Below are positions 35,952 to 46,229 of a stretch of DNA of 64,000 nt, one piece after another. The first letter of the stretch is position 1, and each line of letters starts with the position of its first letter. Under the pieces are notes generated by a model. The model was given only the letters and a program-made list of their open reading frames with translations, was not told where the DNA came from and did not search any database. The stretch lies in NCBI GenBank assembly GCA_015680685.1, contig MNCI01035130.1:582440-646439 (forward strand), read 5' to 3'. Source of the stretch: Gnetum montanum (lineage: Eukaryota > Streptophyta > Gnetopsida > Gnetales > Gnetaceae). Both the position numbers and the translations under genes were made by a program.

Positions 35952-36790
35952 TGATGAGCAACGAGGTACCCCTACGTCCAACCATACAAATCACAAGCGT
36001 TCATGCGTAATCTGGTCAAATTCTGTGGACTTTATCATTTCTGGTACATTAGTCTTCTAAGAAGTGAATCTTGCCTTAAGGTCAATTGTTGTCTTCCCAA
36101 TTACACTTGTGACAGACATTGGTATGGTTAAGTGTAATTGAGGCATCTAATTTTTATCATTTTATGTTTTATGGTTTGGTGTTCAAAGGGAGATAAAAGT
36201 AATTGGATTAACTAGCATTTAACTAGTTCTAACATAAGCATTCGGTCCCACTTTCCGTACACATCCTAAACCCATGTATCCATTGTTGGGCAACCAAATG
36301 CTACGCTACTGGGCATACCAAGCAATAACACTGTTGGGATTACCAACCGAGTATGTGTTACGCTCAAAGTGGTCGTACTTATGTGTTTAATCTATCTTGC
36401 TTAATTGCTTCATTAACTTATTTACTGGACACATTTAATAAATAATTGAAAGCATTAAATAAATTATTGAAAACATTAAATGCATGAATAAAATATTTAA
36501 TCTATCTAAAGTGCTATAAGGTTTATGAGAAAACTCATCTTTATTGCCGCACAGACCATCATGCTTAGGTACCACAATGCTCAAATCAAGATCCGTACAC
36601 TCAATAACTCTTGCTGCAGGCACTTAGGAGGAACATTTTAACTTTCAAATGGAAAAACTACAAGAGCTTCATTGCAACTAAAATCTTTATTGCCATAAAT
36701 GTGACTAGTAGGCACATATTTATAGCTGAAAAGAGACACTACATCAACGAGGCCTCATTGATGCATGATACATAGCCAACCAAACTGTAA
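35952..36790 (-). mobile_element. LTR (possibly solo) inserted in the LINE endonuclease
   Basis: Matches 46230-47190 in the same orientation. Both begin tgatgagcaac on the plus strand, continue with 'caaccatacaaatcacaag' and later reach 'ataccataaatgtg' (here 'attgccataaatgtg'). Reading of the LINE protein stops at its right edge (QQLLEW...LLICNSLTDKLQFG, about 36790) and resumes at its left edge (FTFTFIGHQGKSCIDLLLC, about 35935). It therefore interrupts the LINE. No primer site or polypurine tract is visible at its edges, so a solo LTR is likely. I could not confirm a target-site duplication. Confidence 0.65.
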
Positions 36791-38160
36791 CTTGTCAGTA
36801 AGGCTATTGCAAATCAAAAGATCAAAAAAAATTATCCATTCTAATAGTTGTTGACCAATCTTATTAGTAAGTGTCATTTGTAGAATGTCATGTTTAGTTG
36901 TAATCTTCAACATGTTTAACTTGCCAACATTATGTTGCCACTAAATAATTTTTATTTGTTGTGAAGCTATCACTACATTAGAATTTCCACAAATAATTAC
37001 AAAGTCTTTTGTTGAAAATTCTACAATAGCTTTGCCTAAGAATTGAAAAGGATAATCATGAGACAACTCTATAGAATCATAAAATGTAGCATCTCTAAGA
37101 GAAAAATAACATATAGTAAGGAAAATATAACCATGCTTATATAAGATATTTAGCAAAACATATTATTTACTGATACTCCAATTCTACCAAAAGGTCCACC
37201 TCTTTGCCCTACTTTTGTATTTCTTGCAACAAATTTAATATATCTAGGAACTACAAAATCTACAAAACCAACATCTTCCCAAGTTTCAATAAAACCAAAA
37301 ATATCAAAGTTATTAAAGAAACTAATAATTTTTAAAGAAACAACTTTATTTGCAATTCCACCATAAATGTTAGGAAATCCACATCTTAAAAGGCCTGTAC
37401 ATTTTTAGAATAATTTTTGGAATATGTAATTATTGTCATGTTACTAGCATTTAGGAATGCTACAAAACCCTATTGGCAAGCTACCTTAATCATTTTCTAT
37501 TGTTCAGCCCTTTCTACAAGTTCCTTTCAAGTAAGATCCTTATTTATCCAAATGCTTTTCCTGATCTCACTTTGCTTCAAGTGGCTTCAATTTCTCCAAA
37601 TATGCACTTTATCTTCTACATCACAAAATGCAACAATTATATGTCAGGGCTTTTTACATCATTCACCTAGAACTCTAAAAACTTTTTACATTTTTATAGA
37701 AGTTATATGCATATCATCTATAATTTTTTCAACTTTCTTAAAGAAAATTTCATCTATTTTAGGCTGTGTCTCTAGGACACTTGCAAAAAGCAAATTTTTC
37801 TCTTTTGTTACTTTTTTGTCTTGTTCTTTTAAAGCTTCTACAATTACAGATCTTGTCTATCTTTGTTCCTTCAAAATTATATTCGTTTTTATTTTCCTCC
37901 ATCTTAGCTTCAAGTTCTTCTAATGCCAACAAAATCTATTCATTATCCTTTGGGGCAATACTAGTATCCTTTTTTTCCCTCAATTTTCTTTTGAAGGCTG
38001 ATAAACTTCAAAGAATTCCATTTGTTTGTTCATGGATTTCATCTAGCAGTGCCATTTTGCTAACCATATGCTTCCATTATGCAATTGGAATTTCTTTGAA
38101 AGTAGTTGTATCTAGAGATGGTTTTTGTTTTTTGTACTTTGTGATGATCCCATGATAAAA
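36791..38160 (-). pseudogene. LINE endonuclease and upstream part
   Basis: The minus strand shows the apurinic-type endonuclease: FDIFGFIETWEDVGF (about 37300), RGGPFGRIGV (about 37190), YPFQFLGKAIVEFS (about 37050), FVIICGNSNVVIA, a changed GDFNA-type motif (about 36985), and QQLLEW (about 36855). Upstream, 38060-37440 reads as a broken coiled-coil-like sequence, rich in Lys and Glu (ILLALEELEAKMEENKNEY). This is the N-terminal half of the LINE whose RT lies at 33.6-35.9 kb. The plus-strand frames at 37417-37923 and 37766-38155 are shadows of it. Confidence 0.75.
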
Positions 38161-38900
38161 ATTTTCAAATTTCTTAGATAAACAACTCAGCCAACAAATT
38201 CGTGCTTATAAAATATCAATTAATGTGGTTTGCCTGTAATAATAGTGTGGTTCTCTTAGATCAAATCGCTGTTATATATATATATATATATAACCCTCGT
38301 GATTGCAAAAACCGCCACTATCAAACTGCTTGCTGCCTTCCAACAGTGTTGAAACCCTCAACGCTTGACTACCAAGTTTGTTGAAATATTGTTTATTGTT
38401 CCCTTTTTAGACAAAAGAGGCGGAGCCATTGCTAAACCCAATAGTGAATAAACCCCTTGGTCCTCTCCTAAACAAAACAGGTGAAGCTATTGGGCAAACG
38501 TAAACACAACAGTGAGGATACCATATTTTGAATATCATTGGTACAGCGAATGGTAGTCTGAATAATGTCGCACGTGAATTACATTCACATGTTTATTATT
38601 CTCCCCTAAGCATGACGTATTGTTAGTCAGTGGACAACTAGTCATATCCTGCGTATTTTTATTCTCCCTTAAGCTGAGTGATTAATTTCATACAGGATAA
38701 GTAAAATACGCAGGAGACAGAAACTGATGAGCAAGTATAGGAAAGCACCTAGAGGGCATATTGGTTTCATGTTAAGTTAAAGCAAACGCTCATGGGATGC
38801 CTCTATATTCTATTCTCCTTCAGTTGCTACCACGTTGGCACTTGTGTGTCTGACACCATGCCATAACAGAGATGTGATGTTCCATTTTTGTTTGTTTAAA
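38161..38900. other. Transition from LINE to gene island; AT microsatellite and inverted repeat
   Basis: Contains (TA)10 at 38273-38293, a diverged tandem pair near 38413-38515 ('aaaagaggcggagccattg' against 'aaacaggtgaagctattg'), and a perfect 12-bp inverted repeat (38648-38659 and 38703-38714). No gene was recognised. It may contain the LINE 5' untranslated region. Confidence 0.5.
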
Positions 38901-40416
38901 TCTATGTTGCTACCACTGTTGAACACATACTCGTATACAGACGGGGAATAGTCACGTTTCAACTTTGACATGCATCCGTCCCCGCAGACGCAGCCGTTGC
39001 AGGGCTTTTAGCATTGGAATCCCGCGAATGGTCGACTCCTTTCGTATGTATTGCAGTGAGTTCGGTAACAGCAATAGGTTTGTATACCTGTATACAGTTT
39101 GGGCAAATGCTGTCCGTGGACACCGTGCCATGCGCCTGCACCGTTGCCTCTTAATGGAGTACGTGACCGTCCCTTCGCATTGTCTCCCTCTCTCTCTCGC
39201 TCTCTCTCTGCCATCGGCAGTGGCAGTGCCAGTCGCAGAGTGTGTATGTGTGTGCACACGTGAGCAGTCCGATGTGCGAGGGAATATTCAGGGTTTGATA
39301 TGCTCTCTGAGTCTGACCTTTCCCTTTGCCTTTATGACAAATGCCACTCGTTTACAGTTTCCTCCACGCTCCACCGCACACCAAAAGCTCTAAGCAATTG
39401 TACCAGAGAGAAAGCAGCAAAGCAAAGCATGGACGATCAAATAAGATGCCTGAACTCTGTTCCATTGCAAAATGATCGTTTTCTTTATCATGGATGAGCT
39501 TTACATGATTATTTCTTTTAGAAGCCAATTCCGCATGAAGATGCAAAGTCGCTGGCTCTGTTCCAGTGGCCGCTCCCATTTCGTTATCGTTTTTGCCGCC
39601 GGGAAAGCTTCGAAGGCTCAAACTCCTGGAATCGGGCACGCTGCAAGGGGACTGAGATAGAAATGATTACCTTACCACAAAACTGTACTATCTCCGGAGA
39701 AAAATGTTCATCTTTGACCAAACAGCAGTCGATTCCATATGCTTAAAGGTCCAGGCATAAACTGAAACTCAAACGAAAACTGAAAACTGAAACTGACGCT
39801 CCGTTAGTGCACTGCCAAGCCCCCTTCTTTTTCGGAGCCTTTGAAAAAACTCGGACAAAATACGGGTGGAGTGGACCAGTTCAGACCACTTTCGGCACTC
39901 GATGAGGAACTACGGAAGTTTTCCGTTAATAGAAACCTTTAGTGTTTTCGTTGCGAGAAATCTGGAACGCATTCCTTAATTTCATTCTTTGCTTAAGAGT
40001 TAAGATGATCTTCCGTTGCGAATTCGTGATACGGAATATATCACTTTCGTTTTACACCGGCACGGCGAGAAATCCGAAAAGCGTCCGAAAAGCTTCCTTT
40101 GATTCTTCATTCTTTCGTTCTCCATTCGCTTGAAATGATTTCCCAGTGTAATTGACAAAACAGCTACAAATCTGTAAAACGAACAACAGAGTTCTGAAGA
40201 AATGGTGATTATTACTCATAATAAGTGTGCATCGGGTATTAGTATAGACATGAAGCAATAGGTGCTATTCCGGCGATGAATATGCGGGAAAGTCAGTCGC
40301 TCTCAACATCCAAAAGTTGTCCACGTTCAGTGCAGCACCGGACGGCGCAGGGGAATTTGAGGTTTTCGTGTAGAAAATGGAAGCGGAGTAGGAAACAGGG
40401 GCAAGAGCAGGCTACT
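38901..40416. other. Gene-island sequence 3' of the FAF gene, no second gene recognised
   Basis: GC content and CpG frequency rise sharply here. Long frames exist on both strands (for example 38965-39393 plus, 38952-39257 minus, 39352-39639 minus), but none has a recognisable domain. Overlapping open frames on both strands are expected in GC-rich sequence. A (CT)n-rich block lies at 39183-39209. The 3' untranslated region of the FAF gene must start at 40416 and run leftwards. I see no clear AATAAA on the minus strand within the first 200 bases. Confidence 0.5.
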
Positions 40417-41988
40417 TCATGAAATAGCCACAGAGTAAGGCTTAAAATTTGAAGGCAATTTTCTCCTATCTTTGCACCTACTTGCTCCGAAGGATGACTT
40501 GTGCACGGAAAAATCGGGAAGAGAATGTGCACACTCGTTGAGACGTACGGGCGAGTCAGATTTGTTGTTGTGGGAGTAAATTTCAAGTAAAGAAGCAGGG
40601 TATCCGAACATGTTCGTAGATCCAGCAGCTGCGGCTCTCCTCCAGCCTTCGTAGACATTCAAAGTACTAGACCCGCTGGAAGCTCTTGGGGAAGGCCATT
40701 CCTTGGACTTGGCCGCCTCCTGCTGCTGGATCCTCTTCTTTTTGCAGCCGACGTCGATGATGCTGCTATTGATGAGATCGCCGTGCTTGAACTTCAAGCT
40801 GTGATTTGCATCTGCATCAGCCGGAAAAGGGACAGAAGCAGAGGGAGGCCTGTAACGACAGGAGTCCGGCACATGTTTGTTCAACAGGGGAATATCACCT
40901 TGCGATTTGCCGTTGTTGTACTGTCGGATGTCTGGAGAGCTTGATGTCACCTCGTCAGCGTCCTCGTCGCATCTGTCACGTTTTGCGCACTTCTCTACCT
41001 CGGCCTCTGCCTCTGCCTCTGCCACAGCCGGATGCGCAGCAATGTTGACATCATTTTGTAGCGATAATGATGCCACGAAATGCAGTTGCAGACGGCCCTG
41101 TTGACGATGAGCCCGCAAACATTTCTGAGATGCAGACACCGTAACGGCTTTAAGCATGAATCTTCCGTCTTCTTTAACAGATTTCATCGTTACGGAAGAG
41201 CCGTTCGCCTTGGACAGAGAAGGCAACGGCGGAGGGAAACACCGGCTTGGGCTCTTCCTTGATCCATGAGGAAGCGAAGAAGCAGCAACTGCATTCCCTG
41301 AATTCTGAACACTCAAAGGACCATCGCACACATGAAGATATTCGCTTCTTTTGGAAACGCCACTGGAGATTATTAGGCCATTGTAGTCGGAGTCGGCGCC
41401 CATGCTGTGCCAATTATTTTGTTCTTCCTCCTCCTCTGCTTTTTCATCGTCTTCTTCGTCGGAGGAAGCAGAGAAATAGGAGTCGCTCAGCGAACAATCG
41501 GAGCCTGTCTCGGAACCGAGGCCTTCAGTGCATAATTGAAGACTCTTGTCGCTGAGTTTGTGGCGCCTCTTGACGTTGGGATGAATGTAAGGCTTCTTGT
41601 AAGTTTCGAATGGAGATTGAGATCCATCGCCTCCTTCCTTGAGAGCAATGAGCGCTGAAAATGCGTCTGAGGGCGGAGGAGGAGACTGCTCGTTGTGAAC
41701 GAGACTCCAGAAGTCTTGCTCCTGCTCCTGATCTTCATTTTGATTATGTTCACGCTCATGCTCTTGCTCTTGCTCGCTGGAAAGGCCCAGGAAATGCTCG
41801 CACGAAGCCGATCGCCTCAGAAGTAGAGCAGAAGGAGGGGGACAAGCGGACATGTTCGCAGACAGAGTTCTTCGCAGAGAGCCAGTAAGACTCTCTTTCT
41901 CCAGAACCACGCGGATGCCTTGGCCTTCGGAGGAGCAGCGGCCGCTGCGATCTTCAGGAAGGCTAAGGCTCTTGCAAACATTCACCAT
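40417..41988 (-). CDS. FANTASTIC FOUR (FAF)-family protein
   Basis: Encodes 523 aa from the ATG at 41988; upstream in-frame codons are open to 42021, but that first codon is TTG, so I start at the ATG. Residues 130-169 contain KKPYIHPNVKRRHKLSDKSL and then CTEGLGSETGSDCSLSD. Residues about 249-305 contain the FAF domain: FPPPLPSLS, then DGRFMLKAVTV, then HRQQGRLQLHFV. Both blocks are hallmarks of plant FAF proteins. In Arabidopsis FAF1-4 regulate shoot meristem size and interact genetically with WUSCHEL/CLAVATA; the biochemical activity is unknown. It has no membrane segment or signal peptide. It is acidic and low-complexity at 72-92 (Glu/Gln/His), 178-190 (Glu/Asp) and 323-331 (Ala-Glu repeats). 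It is longer than the four Arabidopsis FAFs as I recall them. Uninterrupted, intron-free and CpG-rich, it is probably functional. Confidence 0.88.
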   Translation of the reverse strand: MVNVCKSLSLPEDRSGRCSSEGQGIRVVLEKESLTGSLRRTLSANMSACPPPSALLLRRSASCEHFLGLSSEQEQEHEREHNQNEDQEQEQDFWSLVHNEQSPPPPSDAFSALIALKEGGDGSQSPFETYKKPYIHPNVKRRHKLSDKSLQLCTEGLGSETGSDCSLSDSYFSASSDEEDDEKAEEEEEQNNWHSMGADSDYNGLIISSGVSKRSEYLHVCDGPLSVQNSGNAVAASSLPHGSRKSPSRCFPPPLPSLSKANGSSVTMKSVKEDGRFMLKAVTVSASQKCLRAHRQQGRLQLHFVASLSLQNDVNIAAHPAVAEAEAEAEVEKCAKRDRCDEDADEVTSSSPDIRQYNNGKSQGDIPLLNKHVPDSCRYRPPSASVPFPADADANHSLKFKHGDLINSSIIDVGCKKKRIQQQEAAKSKEWPSPRASSGSSTLNVYEGWRRAAAAGSTNMFGYPASLLEIYSHNNKSDSPVRLNECAHSLPDFSVHKSSFGASRCKDRRKLPSNFKPYSVAIS

Positions 41989-42770
41989 TATTTTAGGTGC
42001 AAGAAAAGCGACACAAACCAACTCAAACAGACACAGATTTCACTGAACTTTGGCAGGTGAAGCGCAGAATTTCGTGCGGCGGCAGCAGCTGCAGCAGCGA
42101 AAACAACTCAGGGAGCACAAGACGCGACGGGGCGAAACTAAAACCCACGAGAAGGCTGACTTGCAGGTTTTGGCACCAGAGCACGACAGACCGACCAAGC
42201 CTATAACTACCACACCAATAGCAAGCAGAAGCAGCAGCACAAACGCCACCACCACCACCACCACCAGCAGCGCTTTGTTATTTGGTTATGGGCGTTCAAA
42301 CTCCTGCGACTTGCTGCCTGTCGCTGCCTCTGCCTCCGCCTCCGCCTCCGCCTCCTCAAGGCTCTGAGACGAGACGAGACGAGACGAGACGAGACGCGCC
42401 AAGCGACGCAGAAGTTGAAGAGGGTAGTTGGCACTGGCACTGGCACTGGCACATGAGAGGCCTGTGCAATGCGAACCCCCAATTTGTAGGCGCCAAAAAG
42501 CTAAAATATTCCCATTTCCCACCCACTTTGACCCAGGTTTAACCACATTCGGTTAACATTCGTAAAAACTATTGCCCATGGTCTTGCTGTGGTATTTGCT
42601 GCCCTCGCCTCACTCCAATGGCGTCCCGTCCCATCGCAAAGAAAAGTCTGAGCATAGTGACGACGGAGAACGAATAACCATAAACAGAAAGCAGCAGCAC
42701 AAGGGCCCACTTCTCCGTCGCCGTCCCCGTCCCCGGGCACGGCCCCCCTCTCCAGAAAATTTATATCATA
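41989..42770 (-). promoter_or_regulatory. Presumed promoter and 5' leader of the FAF gene
   Basis: The minus strand has a TATA-like TATAAAT at 42765-42759, within AGTATGATATAAATT and flanked by G-rich sequence. If used, transcription would start near 42730, giving a leader of about 740 nt. That leader would contain several microsatellites ((CCA)n 42246-42267, (CCGCCT)n about 42325-42355, (GAGAC)n 42366-42396, (GGCACT)n 42430-42452) and several upstream ATGs. A closer start without a TATA box is equally possible. The many open frames here on both strands are low-complexity shadows. Confidence 0.4.
42246..42452. repeat. Microsatellite cluster in FAF leader or promoter
   Basis: Four different short tandem repeats lie within about 200 bp: (CAC)n at 42246-42267, (CCGCCT)n at about 42325-42355, (GAGAC)6 at about 42366-42396, and (GGCACT)n at 42430-42452. 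All are GC-rich, unlike the AT-rich repeats elsewhere in the window. Confidence 0.85.
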
Positions 42771-45166
42771 CTTCCCCCCATTTGCCCTTTATCTCCACAC
42801 ATGCTGGCTTTCTCCTCTCATAAGTGCAACCCTACTACATGTTAAGAAGGTCACACTGCTATATGCTGAGAAGGTCACACTCTCTGGTCTCTAAGTAGCA
42901 AGAAAGTATCGAGCCGGCAGTCGCCACACATCGGCAAAGTAGAAAGCCGTAAAGAAATTCCAAAAAAAGGCGATCACGACCACAGGCAAGGCCAGGTGAA
43001 GGCAAGCAGAGCCCGAGCCAAGCATAAAAAGGAGGGACGGAGGAAGGCGCAACAAGCAAATAAAAGTAAAAATACGAGACACGGCAAAGTTGTCTCCACA
43101 CAAGCGACCCAGGAGGCCATGATGCCATGACCCATCCATAGTATTCCCCACTCCCAACTGCACACCCAGTGCAGTGCAGTGCAGTGCGTTGCGTCCTTCT
43201 TAACTTGAGCCTCAACCTCTGCCGCTCGGGCTCTGCCCTCTCTCTGCCTTTGTCCTTGGCTAAGTGGAGCCATGCGCACACACGGATGCTAAATATCCGT
43301 AATACGGAACGGCCCGGCCACAGGACGCATAGACCAATCACAGGGATGCCTCATGGCTGGCAGTATGGCTGCCGCTGCCGCTGCCACTACCACTACCACT
43401 ACTCTTAACTCTTTTGTTAAGGCCCGCTGCAACTTGCCAGATCCGGTGCAGATGCAGTTGTGGCAACGCTACGCAACACTGACACTATAGAGCGAAGTCA
43501 CTGCCACTGAGGACTGCGAATCTGCGTTATCATTTGGTGGCAGTGGAGGCAGTCAGACTGAATCAGATCAAGTCAGCATCGTTGGCGTGAGCGTGGGAGT
43601 ATGCGTCTGTTCTAGTTAGCAGTAGCAGGTGTAGGCTTACAGGCGCCCAGCCGTCAAGCGCCGTTATCCACGTTCCCCATCCCAGCCCTAGGCTCGTAAC
43701 AGCCACGCGTTCGAATATCCTGGCAGCTAGGGCTCTCTGCCCGCATTTTCCGTTTAGCCCGGAACGCAAAAGCTTAAATCGGGATTGCTCATTGGTGCAT
43801 GGCCATGACTTTTTTAAGACAAACAAATGGAGAAAGAGAAAAAAGTGAACAGGTTTTGTCGCGCAATGCTTAATGCCAACGGAGGGAATTACGGCGGACG
43901 CAGGGAGTCTGCCTTCAGGAGGAGGAGCAGCAGCAGTCGCAGCCGCATAGAGACCAAAACAGGAACCACAGCGACGGTGAACTACGTTTTGTATGTCGTG
44001 TCCTTGAAAAATTTTCAAGTATCTTGACATTTTTCAGATAAATTACAAGTGTTTTGCTTAACCTTCCTGGCACTGCAGTTCTCTGTATCATTATTTTTCT
44101 CAGGGGAAAAGCAGATTGCTTATATTACTGACAGAAATTCTTAAAGGAAGTGACATAAACCATATTAAAAAATATTCCAAACATCCCTGGTGGGATGAAA
44201 CCAGCCCAGCACATCAACACTAAGTTACGATCTTGCCCAGGCGAGTACATAGCAAAACCAGTCATGAGATATTTTAAGTATTGCAAATCATACCAAAGGA
44301 CCATCCAGACCAGAATACCTTGGGTAAAACAAAATAAACGGCCCCATAAGGCAAAACACCAAAGAAACCAAACCCACCGGAACAACCAAAAACACCACAA
44401 CGTCATTGATCAACACGGAGAGAATCATACGAAAAGCCATACTATAACACATTCTATGGCTGTAAATTAATATTTAAGACTTGCATTCAGGGTCGGCAAT
44501 CATGTAAAAGCTCTATATCCTGTAAATAACATCTTTTAAAAAGCATAACCTGTGTCGATGACGAGAGGCCATGAAAGTGAACGTGTCATAAAACGCGTAA
44601 GGTGAAAGGAAACCGTAAAATAGGGAAAATTCTTTAAAACGTTCACATGAACCGTAAAATTCGAAGCTGATAGCAACCAATGAGAGTGAGAGAGAGAAGA
44701 AAGAAGAAGAAAGAGAAATAGAATCTGGTTACTACTGACTAGACTGGACCACAAGCAAGAGCGCGGACCGGCAGACAACAGGCAGGCGTAGGCAGGCAGG
44801 CACACGGCGTTCATGGCCTTGGCTGGGCTTTGGTGGCCGTGGCGGTGTGTTCACGCTTTTCTTCAACAATTATGATTAGCGAGCAGCATCAGGCGGCTGA
44901 GGTAAGCTGTAACTTGTGTCTGCGCTTTATTCTGGTATTCGCAGCTAATGGCGACAGCATAACATAGGAGTGGAGTGATGAGTCATGTTAGTGGCAACAG
45001 CAAATGCAAGGTTAAGCTTTTGTGTTGGGGTTTGTGGGTGATGATGCTGATGGCGGTGTAATGCAATGCAGGGTTTGTGTTTTGTAAAGGCGTCGGCGGT
45101 GGCGACATTGCAATTATGAGGACTGGCCAGGACGGCCGCCGCCAGCATTAGCATACGCCCACATCT
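42771..45166. other. Gene-island sequence upstream of the FAF gene, no gene recognised
   Basis: GC-moderate, CpG-containing and mostly unique. Includes short tandem repeats at 43168-43187 (GTGCA-type) and 43369-43402 (CTGCCG then CTACCA). Open frames at 42859-43341 minus and 43563-44030 minus show no domain. At 44125-44470 frames are open on both strands for about 90 codons. The minus-strand version is rich in Trp and Phe and would be membrane-embedded. I cannot assign it and do not call it a gene. A purine-rich block lies at 44687-44719. Confidence 0.5.
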
Positions 45167-45590
45167 TCCTCCTCCTCCTCCTCCTCCTCCTCCTACTCCC
45201 CAGTGCAACCCCCGCCATAAACGCCTTTTTTTCTGCTGCGCGCCGACCATGGCTATCCTCTTCCTCCTCAAATCGTCGTCATCATCATGGACATGGACAT
45301 GCACATGCACATGATTTCCGTGCATACATTGTCGCTCCCTCTCCCTCTCCCTCTCCCTCTCCCTCCCCGCATTTCCAAATTGATGCGCTAAAGTAACTAA
45401 CTTTCCTTGCTTGTTTCTTAAAACATACTTCCATCATGACCGACTGCGATTCGACGGCGATTCCCTACCGTGGACGGTGGACCCATCCATCCATCCATGC
45501 ACCATGACCATGTTACACCAACCCACAAAAATCTCTGCACTTCCCCCCTCCCTCCCTCCATCACCGCCACCGCCACCGCCACCGCCACAT
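45166..45590. repeat. Second microsatellite cluster upstream of FAF
   Basis: Includes (CTC)n at 45166-45195, an (ATGGAC/ATGCAC) run at 45287-45313, (TCCCTC)5 at 45335-45366, (CCAT)n at 45483-45498, and (CCCT)n followed by (CCGCCA)n at 45547-45589. Frames through it are low-complexity and not genes. Confidence 0.85.
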
Positions 45591-46229
45591 TTTTATAAGA
45601 CTATAAGACAATGAGTACGTTGTTGAACATGTTCATGCGACAAAACATTCCACGTTGAACAATTTTCTAATTTTGTTGGCCAAAATGGGTGGGATTCGCG
45701 GCTAGTAACATGGTGGTTATTGACCACCCACTAACATTAGTCATTAAATCTTCCTAACGTGCTTTCTACTTAATCATGATGGTCTCTGCTTGCGTCATCA
45801 TTGGCTCTTTTACCTAGACTAAATGTTATAGCAAGCAACTAATTTGACCACGATTACATACGAACTAACTGATGTTCGACTCTGTTGAGACGTCGGCATA
45901 CCTCTTTGGACGTTACTACAAAGAAGAAAGCCCAACCTAGTAATTATCTCATGGTGGACTCGTTACGAACAAACCTAAGTCTGGTTTTGTTTCACAAAAG
46001 TTATCGCTGCAGAAGGAAAGGAACATCATTCACATAGCAACAAGGGTATGCCTTAATTTTTAAATATAGAAGATATTCTTTGTATTTTAAATACGTCAAC
46101 ATAGTTGAAATATTCCTAAAAGTGAAGGGAAGTGGGTAAACAAGACATGGAAAGACTATTCAACAATGTGGTGAAAAATTTCAATGTTTTTAAGCTTTCA
46201 TGTTTTAATTAATAATAAGCATTCATCAA
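45591..46229. other. Edge of the gene island, no gene recognised
   Basis: GC content falls back to the repeat background from about 46000. No coding or repeat match was seen before the LTR that starts at 46230. Confidence 0.5.

Noticed and set aside
37417-38155. Plus-strand frames of 168 and 129 codons
   Set aside because: They are antisense shadows of the minus-strand LINE coding sequence.
38965-39393. 142-codon open frame on the plus strand, with several overlapping minus-strand frames
   Set aside because: The region is GC-rich, so chance open frames are common, and frames are open on both strands at once. No domain, and the CT-repeat translates to low-complexity sequence.
42019-42021. 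Start of the FAF frame at 42021
   Set aside because: The codon there is TTG. The first ATG in frame is at 41988, so I used that.
42040-42546. Several 70-105-codon frames on both strands in the FAF leader
   Set aside because: All are translations of microsatellites (Pro-Val, Arg-Asp, Ala-Glu or Trp runs) in different frames.
43563-44030. 155-codon open frame on the minus strand upstream of the FAF gene
   Set aside because: No recognisable motif, several overlapping frames, and composition follows local repeats. No gene signal beyond openness.
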